DNA of 64,000 nt from Candidatus Uabimicrobium amorphum (GTDB lineage: Bacteria; Planctomycetota; Uabimicrobiia; Uabimicrobiales; Uabimicrobiaceae). Location: assembly GCF_009002475.1 (NCBI RefSeq), contig NZ_AP019860.1:5532501-5596500 (forward strand), written 5' to 3'. The notes under the pieces are model-generated. The model did not search any database. It was not told the DNA's origin and saw only the letters and a program-made list of their open reading frames with translations. The translations under genes were made by a program, and so were the position numbers. This document shows positions 1 through 7,568 of the stretch, one piece after another (the first letter of the stretch is position 1; each line of letters starts with the position of its first letter).

Positions 1-571
1 TGTAGTATTTTGTGGCCTTTTTGTATTGCGCTAGGCCTAAAAATTGAATGTTACCCTTCTTGAAGCTCGCAGTACCTTTGTCGCGCTTTGATATGATAAA
101 GTCTTTCGCTTGGGCGAGTTGTCGCTGTTTTGTCAGTGACTGATCGGTATTAATGGTGCGCGATGTTGGGAGAAATTCTACCTTATCTTGTCCTGATACA
201 TAAGCTTGCTCTGCCCAAGAAGAGGCTTTGTCTTTGTCGTTTGCCAGGTAATATGTTGCGGCAGCGATCACAGCACATTTTTCGCAGTTTTGTTGTTTAT
301 CTAACTTGTCACTCTCGGCTTTTAGTGCTTCCTTGTTGGCGACGATGTCCTGCGCTTTTTCATAGTAATCTTTGATATTTTCGCTTGGTGGTTGTGTGGT
401 TTTCGTTTGTGTATTTACCTCTGTTGTTTTCTCGGCGCTATTTTCGCTGTTCTCTGCACTATTTTCTGTAGGCGCCGTTTGTTTATTGTTATTGTTGTCT
501 AATGTCCCATTTTGCGTGCAAGATAGACATATTAGAGTTATCCCTGCCAGTAGTATTTTATTCACGATCAT
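1..571 (-). CDS. Putative lipoprotein, C-terminus cut by window edge
   Basis: The frame is open from the ATG at 571 to the left edge, giving at least 190 residues without a stop. The N-terminus is a short basic start, a hydrophobic stretch and a lipobox-like ICLSC ending at Cys18, so it is probably a lipid-anchored exported protein. Residues about 25-70 are rich in Asn, Glu, Thr and Gln (a disordered linker), followed by a helical stretch with a CEKC pair near residue 95 and sequence resembling a TPR-like helical unit (YYLANDKDKASSWAEQAY). It starts 6 bp after the stop of the upstream kinase gene. Its ribosome site AAGGGGAG overlaps that stop, so the two are very likely co-transcribed and translationally coupled. 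The specific function is unknown. Confidence 0.8.
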   Translation of the reverse strand, partial: MIVNKILLAGITLICLSCTQNGTLDNNNNKQTAPTENSAENSENSAEKTTEVNTQTKTTQPPSENIKDYYEKAQDIVANKEALKAESDKLDKQQNCEKCAVIAAATYYLANDKDKASSWAEQAYVSGQDKVEFLPTSRTINTDQSLTKQRQLAQAKDFIISKRDKGTASFKKGNIQFLGLAQYKKATKYY

Positions 572-577
572 CTCCCC

Positions 578-2413
578 TTACTTGACAACTTTCCATACTT
601 TTTTCAAGCGATTAATGCGAATATTGATATTCTGTTGATCTGCAAAACGAATTTTTTTGGTAAAAGAGGTTTTCCCAATCACTTTCTGCTTACCATTTTC
701 CAAAAATTTTACTGCAGAAAAGTAGATTTTGACAGGATGAGCCCCTGGTGTCAAGTAGATAGAAGCTTTATTTTTCTTATCAACTTTTACTAACTGATTG
801 TCAATAATAACCTTGAGATCATTATCGGCATAGAAAATTTTTAGATGATATTCTTTGGCATTTGTCACTTCTTGTAGACCAAAATCTTGAACAGGCTTTA
901 CGTTTTTATCTTGTTGTTTATTGTCGTTGTTGGTTTTTTCGTTTGTATTTGCGTCGTTGCTCGTTGGATTTTTTGAATTTTCATCTACATTATTGTTCTG
1001 CGCGTTATCATTGTTGATGGTGACGATTTCCGGATTTTGTTGGGTATTTTGCTGTGAATTCGTATTTACCTGTTCGTTGTTATTTTGCGCATTTGTGTTC
1101 GGCGTATCCGTTTGTGTATTTTCTGACGTATCTTGTGTATTGTCTTGTTGCGTATCGTTTTGTGTGGTTGAATTTTCTGCAATGTAGCTACTGTTTTTCG
1201 TATCGTTGTCGCTTTTATCACTATTTAGCATCCAAGGTAAGAGCAAAATGAGTACAAGTAGTGCTAACATGGATAATAGGACGGGTTGTCTCCAACGATC
1301 CCATGATTCTTGGGCAACTTTGTGGACTTTTTCAATAGAGGTCATTGATGTCGCAAGAATACCTTGTGGCGCAGGAGGTGCTATTTCGATGAAATCCTCT
1401 GCAGAATCTGTCTTTGTCGCATCTGTTTTTGTGGAATCCTTTTTTGTGCTCTTTAGCGGCTTTTTTGCCGCGTTTTTCTGTGGGGCAATTTCGCTGAGTG
1501 CATCACTCCACTGCTGGGGAACCGGGCATTCTGCAAAAGACTTGGCAGTTAAGCATTGTAAGAAAAGGTCACCCATATTTTCCGAGTACTCGTACATTTT
1601 TTGTACTTTTTGTGCAACAAATGGATCTTGTTCTTTTTGTAAAATTTCATCGGTGAACATCACTCCTTGTTTTGTAGGACGTTCGTCGATTTTCATCAAT
1701 AAAATTTCCGCGAGAAGTATCCCCAACGCAAAGCGATCGCTGTGGTGTTGCCAATCTTTTTTCGCAGATTCCGTAATCCATGGAGCGCGGTAACCACTTG
1801 TTCCGCAGGACGTGTTCTTCACGTAGGGTAGGGACGTGTGGTACATGGTATCCCAGTCCACAAAATATACACCATTGTCATCGAGGTCTATGTAGATGTT
1901 TTCATGGCTTAGGTCACGGTGCGCACAGTTATTTTCTTCTAAAGTATTGACGGCGTTGACTAAGTTATGTGCAATTGACAATCTTTTGTTTTTCTTGATT
2001 TTACATTTACCATCGCGAATCTCACCGCTGAGGTCTTTCCAAGATTTTCCGGGGGCTTTTTGCATTAATATACTGTTTTCGAGCCACCGTGCCATTTGAA
2101 AAGAGTGGTAGTTTTTTGGCTTATTGCGTAGGTCATCGGGAACGAGAATAAGCCGTTTTTTCGCAGAGATAAAGGCCGGATCGTCGGGCACTACTTTGCG
2201 AATATTTTTGAGATAATTTTTGGGAGGTAGACAACCTTGGTTAAATTTTTTGATTACCCATTCTTTTCCAGTACTCTTTTGCACGATACCATAGGCAGTC
2301 CCTTGTTCGCCATGGTGTGTTTCAAGTTCTTTGTTTTTTGTAATGGGGGAGAGTTGTGAGTTTTTGATGACCATCGGTAACCCACTTTTACTCCAGCGTT
2401 GTATCGCATTCAT
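578..2413 (-). CDS. Membrane Ser/Thr protein kinase with DWD motif and C-terminal PEGA-like domain
   Basis: A 611-residue protein. Residues about 35-300 form a divergent protein kinase domain: a lysine in WVIKKF (VAIK equivalent), catalytic loop HRDLSHEN with Asp and Asn intact, and DWD in place of DFG. The metal-binding Asp is kept, so activity is plausible. A single strong membrane span lies near residues 376-397 (LLSMLALLVLILLLPWML), followed by an Asn/Thr/Gln-rich linker of about 100 residues. The final 100 residues have a PEGA-like beta pattern (LTPGAHPVKIYF). The topology suggests a cytoplasmic kinase with an extracytoplasmic sensor arm. AGGAAAAA lies 5-8 bp before the ATG. It precedes the lipoprotein gene by 6 bp, and that lipoprotein could be a partner. 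The kinase assignment is firm; the ligand is unknown. Confidence 0.88.
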   Translation of the reverse strand: MNAIQRWSKSGLPMVIKNSQLSPITKNKELETHHGEQGTAYGIVQKSTGKEWVIKKFNQGCLPPKNYLKNIRKVVPDDPAFISAKKRLILVPDDLRNKPKNYHSFQMARWLENSILMQKAPGKSWKDLSGEIRDGKCKIKKNKRLSIAHNLVNAVNTLEENNCAHRDLSHENIYIDLDDNGVYFVDWDTMYHTSLPYVKNTSCGTSGYRAPWITESAKKDWQHHSDRFALGILLAEILLMKIDERPTKQGVMFTDEILQKEQDPFVAQKVQKMYEYSENMGDLFLQCLTAKSFAECPVPQQWSDALSEIAPQKNAAKKPLKSTKKDSTKTDATKTDSAEDFIEIAPPAPQGILATSMTSIEKVHKVAQESWDRWRQPVLLSMLALLVLILLLPWMLNSDKSDNDTKNSSYIAENSTTQNDTQQDNTQDTSENTQTDTPNTNAQNNNEQVNTNSQQNTQQNPEIVTINNDNAQNNNVDENSKNPTSNDANTNEKTNNDNKQQDKNVKPVQDFGLQEVTNAKEYHLKIFYADNDLKVIIDNQLVKVDKKNKASIYLTPGAHPVKIYFSAVKFLENGKQKVIGKTSFTKKIRFADQQNINIRINRLKKVWKVVK

Positions 2414-2493
2414 AGCATTTTTCCTAAAGGATCATTGTCTAAAATTCGCGTCGTTTCCGATCGATTACCGCCAAATTACCGTTCTATTATAGC

Positions 2494-2522
2494 AAATAGA
2501 GCAGCATTCCGCTGCTCTATTT
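2494..2522 (-). terminator. Hairpin between htpG and the kinase gene
   Basis: A perfect 12-bp inverted repeat (AAATAGAGCAGC / GCTGCTCTATTT) with a 5-nt loop lies 47 bp beyond the htpG stop. On the minus strand it is followed by a weak T-containing stretch. A TATAAT sequence (2486-2491, minus strand) just downstream could be the -10 box of the kinase gene, though I see no good -35. Confidence 0.6.
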
Positions 2523-2568
2523 GTGATAAACAATTATTTTGCGAGACAAGCTCTAATCTTAAAGTTAG

Positions 2569-4548
2569 TTACTCGGCTGCTTTTTCTTTTTCTTCTTTTT
2601 CTTCTTTTTCCTCTTTTTCCTCTTTTTCCTCTTCGCTAGTGCTGTTGACACTTTCTTCAACGAAAGTGGAAGAGGAATGTTCGATCATCTTTTGTAGGCG
2701 CGGTACCATCTCTCTTGGATTTATGGGCGAGCCATCTAACAATAATGCATTGTCGAAAAGTTGTTCGCAGTATGTTGTTAGTAAAGATTCTCGTGGATTG
2801 CTTTTGTATATTTTGCCCATGTTGACAATGATGGGATGTGTGGCATTTATTTCCATAATGCGCTTGGTCATTTCGAATTTTTCATCCATCATTTTCATGA
2901 GTTTTTGCATTCCCACTCCCATGCTATCTTTGCTACTTACAAGACAACATGGACTATCCACAAGTCTCTTAGATTCTTTGACATCGGTAACTTTGTCTTT
3001 TAGTGTATTTTTAAAGAACGCCAAAAGATCTTCGAACTCTTTTTCTTCGAGTGTGGCCGATGGTTTTTGTTCCTCTTCGTCTTTTTTGACTTCTTCGACG
3101 TTTGCGAGGTTGACATCTTCTTTTTCCGCAGATACGAATTTTTTACCTTCGTATTCTTTAAGATCTTCCATCAGAAAATCGTCAATTGTGTCGACTAGAT
3201 ATAATACTTCCACACCCTTACGGCGGAAAATTTCGAGATTTGGATTGTTTTCCAATGCTTCGCGATGTTCCGCGGTGAGATAGTATATTTCTTCTTGATT
3301 TGGCTTCATACGTTCTACATACTGTTTTAGACTTACGGTTGGTTTGTTGTCTTCACAGTGAGAACTATTGAAACGAAATAGTTTTACCAAATTTTCTCTG
3401 TTGGCGAATTCGTTACGGTAGCCTTGTTTTAAGAATGTACCGAATTCTTCCCAAAATTCTTGGTATTTTTCTGTATCTTCCTCGGAAACTTCGACGATTT
3501 TTTCGAGAACTTTTTTGATCAGATTTTTACGAATTTTTGGAATAACAACGTTTTGCTGTAGTGTTTCGCGCGAAACGTTTAACGGTAAGTCGTCAGAGTC
3601 TACTACACCGCGAACAAACTTTAGATAGTCGGGTAAAAGTTCATCGCAGCTTTCGGTGACGAAAACTCTTTGCGCATACAGACGAACACTTTTCCAAGAC
3701 TCTGGTGCTTGGTGTTTCATATCCCAAGGTACTTTTTTGGGAATGTATAGTAAGCTGTAATATTGGATGGGAGCATCGTAGGACAAGTGAATGCGTTCGA
3801 ATGGCTCTTCTTCCATGTGGTTGATATATTTGTAGTACTCTAGGTATTCTTCGTCTTTTACCGAAGAAGGACTTTTTGCCCAGATAGCAGATAGCTTGTT
3901 GATTTGCTCATCTTTGAAGAAAATAGGATGCGATACAAAATCTGAATAACGGCGCACGATATCTTTGATACGAAAGTCATCGAGGTATTCTTCGGCATCT
4001 TCGCGCAGCTCTAAGGTAATTTGCGTACCTCTTTCTTCTTTTTCGTCTTCGCTAATGCTATATTTTCCAAGACCATCAGATACCCATGTGTAGCCTTTGG
4101 CATCCGCAGTGAATGATTTTGTATACACGCTGACTTTTTCGGCAACCATAAATGCGGAGTAAAAACCAACACCAAATTGTCCAATCAGGTTGATGTCTTC
4201 TTTTGCTTCTTTGATATTCTTTAAAAAGTTTTTCGATCCCGAGTGGGCGATGGTCCCGATGTTTTGAACCAACTCGTCTTTGGTCATCCCAATCCCAGTA
4301 TCTTTGATGACCAATTGTTTTTTATCTTTGTCGTAAGAAATATCAATTTTGAGGTCAAGACCTTTATTGGCAACTTCGGACTCGGAAGTTAGAGTTTGAA
4401 AACGAATTTTGTCTAATGCGTCAGAAGCATTGGATATCAATTCGCGCAAAAATATTTCTTTGTTGGTGTACAAAGAGTGAATGAGAATCTCCAGAAGTTG
4501 TTGGATCTCTGTTGTAAATTCAAATTCTTCTCTATGAACATCTGTCAT
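2569..4548 (-). CDS. htpG: Molecular chaperone HtpG (Hsp90 family)
   Basis: A 659-residue ATP-dependent Hsp90-type chaperone of the cytoplasm. The GHKL ATPase is visible at the N-terminus: FLRELISNASDALDKIRF with the Mg/ATP Asn and Glu, then DTGIGMT and GQFGVGFYSAFMV. The middle domain (RGVVDSDDLPLNVSRETLQ) and the dimerisation domain follow. The length is slightly above the usual 620-640 because of a C-terminal tail of repeated Glu-Glu-Lys ending in KAAE, coded by a 9-bp repeat. Such an acidic tail is not typical of bacterial HtpG, and it lacks the eukaryotic MEEVD ending. AAGGAAA stands before the ATG. The gene is monocistronic by appearance, with a hairpin downstream. Confidence 0.97.
   Translation of the reverse strand: MTDVHREEFEFTTEIQQLLEILIHSLYTNKEIFLRELISNASDALDKIRFQTLTSESEVANKGLDLKIDISYDKDKKQLVIKDTGIGMTKDELVQNIGTIAHSGSKNFLKNIKEAKEDINLIGQFGVGFYSAFMVAEKVSVYTKSFTADAKGYTWVSDGLGKYSISEDEKEERGTQITLELREDAEEYLDDFRIKDIVRRYSDFVSHPIFFKDEQINKLSAIWAKSPSSVKDEEYLEYYKYINHMEEEPFERIHLSYDAPIQYYSLLYIPKKVPWDMKHQAPESWKSVRLYAQRVFVTESCDELLPDYLKFVRGVVDSDDLPLNVSRETLQQNVVIPKIRKNLIKKVLEKIVEVSEEDTEKYQEFWEEFGTFLKQGYRNEFANRENLVKLFRFNSSHCEDNKPTVSLKQYVERMKPNQEEIYYLTAEHREALENNPNLEIFRRKGVEVLYLVDTIDDFLMEDLKEYEGKKFVSAEKEDVNLANVEEVKKDEEEQKPSATLEEKEFEDLLAFFKNTLKDKVTDVKESKRLVDSPCCLVSSKDSMGVGMQKLMKMMDEKFEMTKRIMEINATHPIIVNMGKIYKSNPRESLLTTYCEQLFDNALLLDGSPINPREMVPRLQKMIEHSSSTFVEESVNSTSEEEKEEKEEKEEKEEKEKAAE
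2581..2635 (-). repeat. 9-bp purine microsatellite inside the htpG 3' end
   Basis: On the coding strand the tract reads as repeats of GAGGAAAAA/GAAGAAAAA, encoding Glu-Glu-Lys about five times in frame. Near-identical 9-bp units make it prone to slippage in steps of three residues, which would change tail length without breaking the reading frame. Confidence 0.85.
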
Positions 4549-4665
4549 AGTTATTTCCTTAAAATACTTAAGTAAAACTTTTATCGCCTATGTCTTATAC
4601 AGAATTTACGTAAGCCTTATTTTTTCTTTTTCATAAAAAAAAGCAAGAAAATTTTTTTTTAATTA

Positions 4666-4692
4666 TTGACAAACGCCGAAAAATGTAGTAAT
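4666..4692 (+). promoter_or_regulatory. Probable promoter of the tRNA-fMet array
   Basis: A perfect TTGACA -35 box (4666-4671) stands 43 bp upstream of the first tRNA. A candidate -10, AGTAAT (4687-4692), follows after a short 15-bp spacer. The -35 is convincing and the -10 is imperfect. No comparable box precedes copies two and three, suggesting one transcript for all three. Confidence 0.5.
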
Positions 4693-4708
4693 CCTATTAA
4701 CACGATGA

Positions 4709-4781
<73 letters not shown>

Positions 4782-4808
4782 CTCTTTCTTTATCGCGATC
4801 CCAAATGA

Positions 4809-4881
<73 letters not shown>

Positions 4882-4908
4882 CTCTTTCTTTATCGCGATC
4901 CCAAATGA

Positions 4909-4981
<73 letters not shown>

Positions 4982-5001
4982 CTCCTTTTTTCTTCCAAGC
5001 A

Positions 5002-6579
5002 CTAATCCACACCAATAAAATTCGGATGATAACGATAATATATTTCCAAATTCAAAATGTTGATCGCCGTTGAATAAATTCTTCCTCCTGCAGAACACCA
5101 TTTTCCAGAAGGGTCCCAGCTCCCACGAGCCTTACCAACCTTAATTTGATTTGCAATGAGCATGTCACGCATATGAGCATTCCATTGATACCATGATCGT
5201 CCACCGGTTAAAAATAAAGACAATGTACCGTGATACCAATAGTACATGCTGTTGTCGATTGTATAGCGCAACGACCATTTGGGGGGATAATTGTCCATAA
5301 TGCGAATTTGTTTGGTAGCATACGGATTTGATTTTTTCATCAAAATGGAGCACAACAAACCCACAGGAATGAGTGCTTTACTTGAACGCAATGTGTGTGG
5401 CCCGACGTCCTCGTAGCGCACTTCGCCATTTCTGGTTGTCATACGTTGAAAATGATTCCATATACGGTCAAATATTCTTTGTGGGACGGTAAATCCTGCT
5501 CTTTTAGCAGAAACGAGAGCCATTACCATCCAGCCAGTGATGGAGGTGTCGTTGCGTTCTCCAGAAGGAAAAGCCGCGTAGGTCCAACCTCCCATGGGTT
5601 GTTGTGCGCGTATTGCCGCAGCGATGCCTAGGCGAATAATGGACTTGAGTTTTTTGCGCTTCGTCAACGCGTAGGACTCGGAGAGAGAGAGTAAGACTGC
5701 GCTGTGGTTGTACATTTCTTTGCCGCCAAAAAAACCTGCGGCATCTTGTGTTGTGATTAAATAATTCTCGGCATTTTGCATCTGTAGGCGGTATTTACCC
5801 TTACGTGTGGTATACCCTGCACCTAAAAAAGCCAGGTATGCCAGTGCCGTTGCTCCAGGAGTATATTTTTTGTACCCACGCCCCCAGCACTCTTTTTTAC
5901 TCGAATGTTTGTAAAAATCTACGGTGTTCCACTTCCCATCGTCGTCTTGGTGTTTGCTGAGCCACTCTAAACCCAATTCGACACTGTTTTCACTCGCAGC
6001 ACTCCCCCCATACTGTGCCACGGCTTTTTTACGTCCCTTACCACTGCGTAAGGAGTACACTTTACGGCTACGTTTGCCTTGACCTGTAATTTTTTTGACC
6101 ACATTTTGTGTGGATGTCGATGCCGAGGATTTTTTTCCCCTGCTATCACCTCCCAGACCTAAAATTTCGGCGATATTTTTCTTTTTCGTCGAATCACTCT
6201 GGGACTTTTCCGTAAGGTTATTCTCCGTGGTTTTCTTTTGTTGGGTAGTGGTTTCTTTTTCACTTTGTTCTTGCTTTGGCTGCTCTTGCTCGTCGTTTTT
6301 CTCCTCAGATTTTTCTGGGGTTTCTTCTTTTTGTGCCGTGCTTTTTTCTTTGGTTTTTGTTTTGGACTTCTGCGCGTTGAGGTTTCCAAAGTTTTCTATC
6401 GAGATGGTGTACTCTTGGCGTCCGGAGCCTTTTTTTTCATGAGAAAAATACACGTAGTTGAAGAAGGAAAAAGTAAGCATGTGCCATGCAAAGGAAAACA
6501 GCCAAATGAGTAAAAATAGTTTCAAGGAAACGCTAACCATATGTACTCTGCTATTTTGTTTGTGTTTTTGTACATCCAT
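5002..6579 (-). CDS. Membrane-anchored squalene-cyclase-like alpha/alpha-toroid protein
   Basis: A 525-residue protein. A membrane span lies near residues 17-42 (LKLFLLIWLFSFAWHMLTF). Residues about 60-180 are a highly charged, disordered Lys/Glu/Gln/Thr linker. Residues about 200-525 match the prenyltransferase/squalene-oxidase toroid repeat pattern (VELGLEWLSKHQDDDGKW, ATALAYLAFLGAGYT, QQPMGGWTYAAFP, TSITGWMVMALVSAKRAGF). Proteins of this layout are common in planctomycetes and are not terpene cyclases by demonstrated function; I see no catalytic DXDD motif, so an envelope role is more likely. The start is supported only by a weak AAAGG. It converges with the tRNA array. Function unknown. 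Confidence 0.8.
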   Translation of the reverse strand: MDVQKHKQNSRVHMVSVSLKLFLLIWLFSFAWHMLTFSFFNYVYFSHEKKGSGRQEYTISIENFGNLNAQKSKTKTKEKSTAQKEETPEKSEEKNDEQEQPKQEQSEKETTTQQKKTTENNLTEKSQSDSTKKKNIAEILGLGGDSRGKKSSASTSTQNVVKKITGQGKRSRKVYSLRSGKGRKKAVAQYGGSAASENSVELGLEWLSKHQDDDGKWNTVDFYKHSSKKECWGRGYKKYTPGATALAYLAFLGAGYTTRKGKYRLQMQNAENYLITTQDAAGFFGGKEMYNHSAVLLSLSESYALTKRKKLKSIIRLGIAAAIRAQQPMGGWTYAAFPSGERNDTSITGWMVMALVSAKRAGFTVPQRIFDRIWNHFQRMTTRNGEVRYEDVGPHTLRSSKALIPVGLLCSILMKKSNPYATKQIRIMDNYPPKWSLRYTIDNSMYYWYHGTLSLFLTGGRSWYQWNAHMRDMLIANQIKVGKARGSWDPSGKWCSAGGRIYSTAINILNLEIYYRYHPNFIGVD

Positions 6580-7065
6580 GAAAAGGCCTTTGCTGTTTTA
6601 TAGTATGACGAAAGGGAAGGTCGCATTTTGCAGCCCACTATATTTTAAGCTATGATTTCGACTTGTGCCATCAGAAAACAGAGAAACGATCTCGATCCTC
6701 TTTAGTTGTCTAAAATGGTTAAAAGTTTTTCTATTTCGGGATCGGGATCGGGATCGGGATCGGGTTCGTTTTCTCTTATGTCAAAGTGATGTAAAACAAT
6801 TCTATTATTTCAATAATTTACAAAGGTGTATATTTTTCTTGATTTTTAGGTATACATTTGTTATTTATTCACTCAACAAATCACTGTAATTACACCATCT
6901 CTTGCAAATATTTTCACATCTAAATAACTTCCGCGGGCTAAACCCACACAAAAATTTATTTAGAGTTTATGGGAAACAATTTGTCAATTTAGCTTGGTTA
7001 TATTATATTATTAAGGTGGTCAAAGTCTTTAAAAACTTGACTATTTACATAAATCGGAGATGCAA
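6580..7065. other. Intergenic region, 486 bp
   Basis: Lies between the divergent toroid gene and yajC. It is AT-rich and holds no convincing reading frame. Its only notable element is the G-rich hexanucleotide array at 6736-6765. Promoters for both flanking genes must lie here, but I cannot assign boxes with confidence. Confidence 0.7.
6736..6765 (+). repeat. Five-copy TCGGGA hexanucleotide array
   Basis: Four exact TCGGGA units followed by TCGGGT. It gives five GGG runs separated by 3-nt ATC loops, the textbook pattern for an intramolecular G-quadruplex, and four GATC sites spaced 6 bp apart. It is strikingly GC-rich against an AT-rich intergenic background. Confidence 0.9.
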
Positions 7066-7389
7066 ATGTTGCTTTTTTTTATGTCTCCTCCACCTGGTGA
7101 AGGCGGAGGGGGACTACAAGACTTTATATTCATGTTTGGCGTCGTATTTTTAATATTTTGGCTAATTGTTATTCGCCCACAAAAGAAACAAGAACAACAA
7201 AGAAAAGAAATGCTAGCTAGCTTAAAAAAGGGCGACCAAGTAGTTACCCAGGGAGGGGTCGTTGGTAAAGTAGTTAGTATTAAAGACAACCGCGTCACTT
7301 TAAAAATCGATGAAAATAGCAATTCAAAAGCTACATTTCTACGTCACGCGATTATCAATGTTATCAATCAAAAGAAAGAAAAATCGTAG
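7066..7389 (+). CDS. yajC: Preprotein translocase accessory subunit YajC
   Basis: A small inner-membrane protein of the SecDF-YajC complex. One membrane span (FIFMFGVVFLIFWLIVI) is followed by the family signature RPQKKQEQQRKEMLASLKKG and a beta-rich domain (GDQVVTQGGVVGKVVSI). About 107 residues, normal for the family. I place the start at the ATG at 7066 because GGAG at 7056-7059 is correctly spaced for it. An in-frame ATG at 7060 sits too close to that site. It lies 179 bp upstream of secDF in the same orientation, as in many bacteria. The proline/glycine-rich N-terminus before the span is a little unusual. Confidence 0.95.
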   Translation: MLLFFMSPPPGEGGGGLQDFIFMFGVVFLIFWLIVIRPQKKQEQQRKEMLASLKKGDQVVTQGGVVGKVVSIKDNRVTLKIDENSNSKATFLRHAIINVINQKKEKS

Positions 7390-7422
7390 AACTTATAATT
7401 GTTATTTTCAGGATGGCCGCGC

Positions 7423-7438
7423 CAACAACTTGTTGTTG
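7423..7438. other. Perfect short palindrome upstream of secDF
   Basis: CAACAAC-TT-GTTGTTG, a 7-bp inverted repeat with a 2-nt centre, sits 131 bp before the secDF start, next to a TGGC/GCCA hairpin (7414-7424). It could be an operator or leader structure. There is nothing else to assign it. Confidence 0.3.
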
Positions 7439-7568
7439 AAACGGTCTCTTTGAAATTAAAGTAGTCATGTGCATAGCTCTTTGCGACTATATTTTGCAAA
7501 AACATTTTAATTTCAGAGAACACCTACTCCTTTTTAGAATTGTGTAGTATAGAGGATATAATTTCATC

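Noticed and set aside
578-2413. Pseudokinase call for the 611-residue kinase because DFG is DWD
   Set aside because: The metal-binding Asp, the HRD Asp, the loop Asn and the lysine are all present; only the Phe-Gly positions vary, so activity is plausible.
2399-3283. Long plus-strand frame (294 codons) rich in Ser, Phe and Leu opposite htpG
   Set aside because: It is the antisense mirror of the htpG 3' end; its serine runs come from the Glu-Glu-Lys repeat, and htpG is certain.
6665-6889. Small frame across the TCGGGA array encoding alternating Arg-Asp
   Set aside because: Its repetitive sequence is a by-product of the hexanucleotide array; no ribosome site and no resemblance to a protein family.
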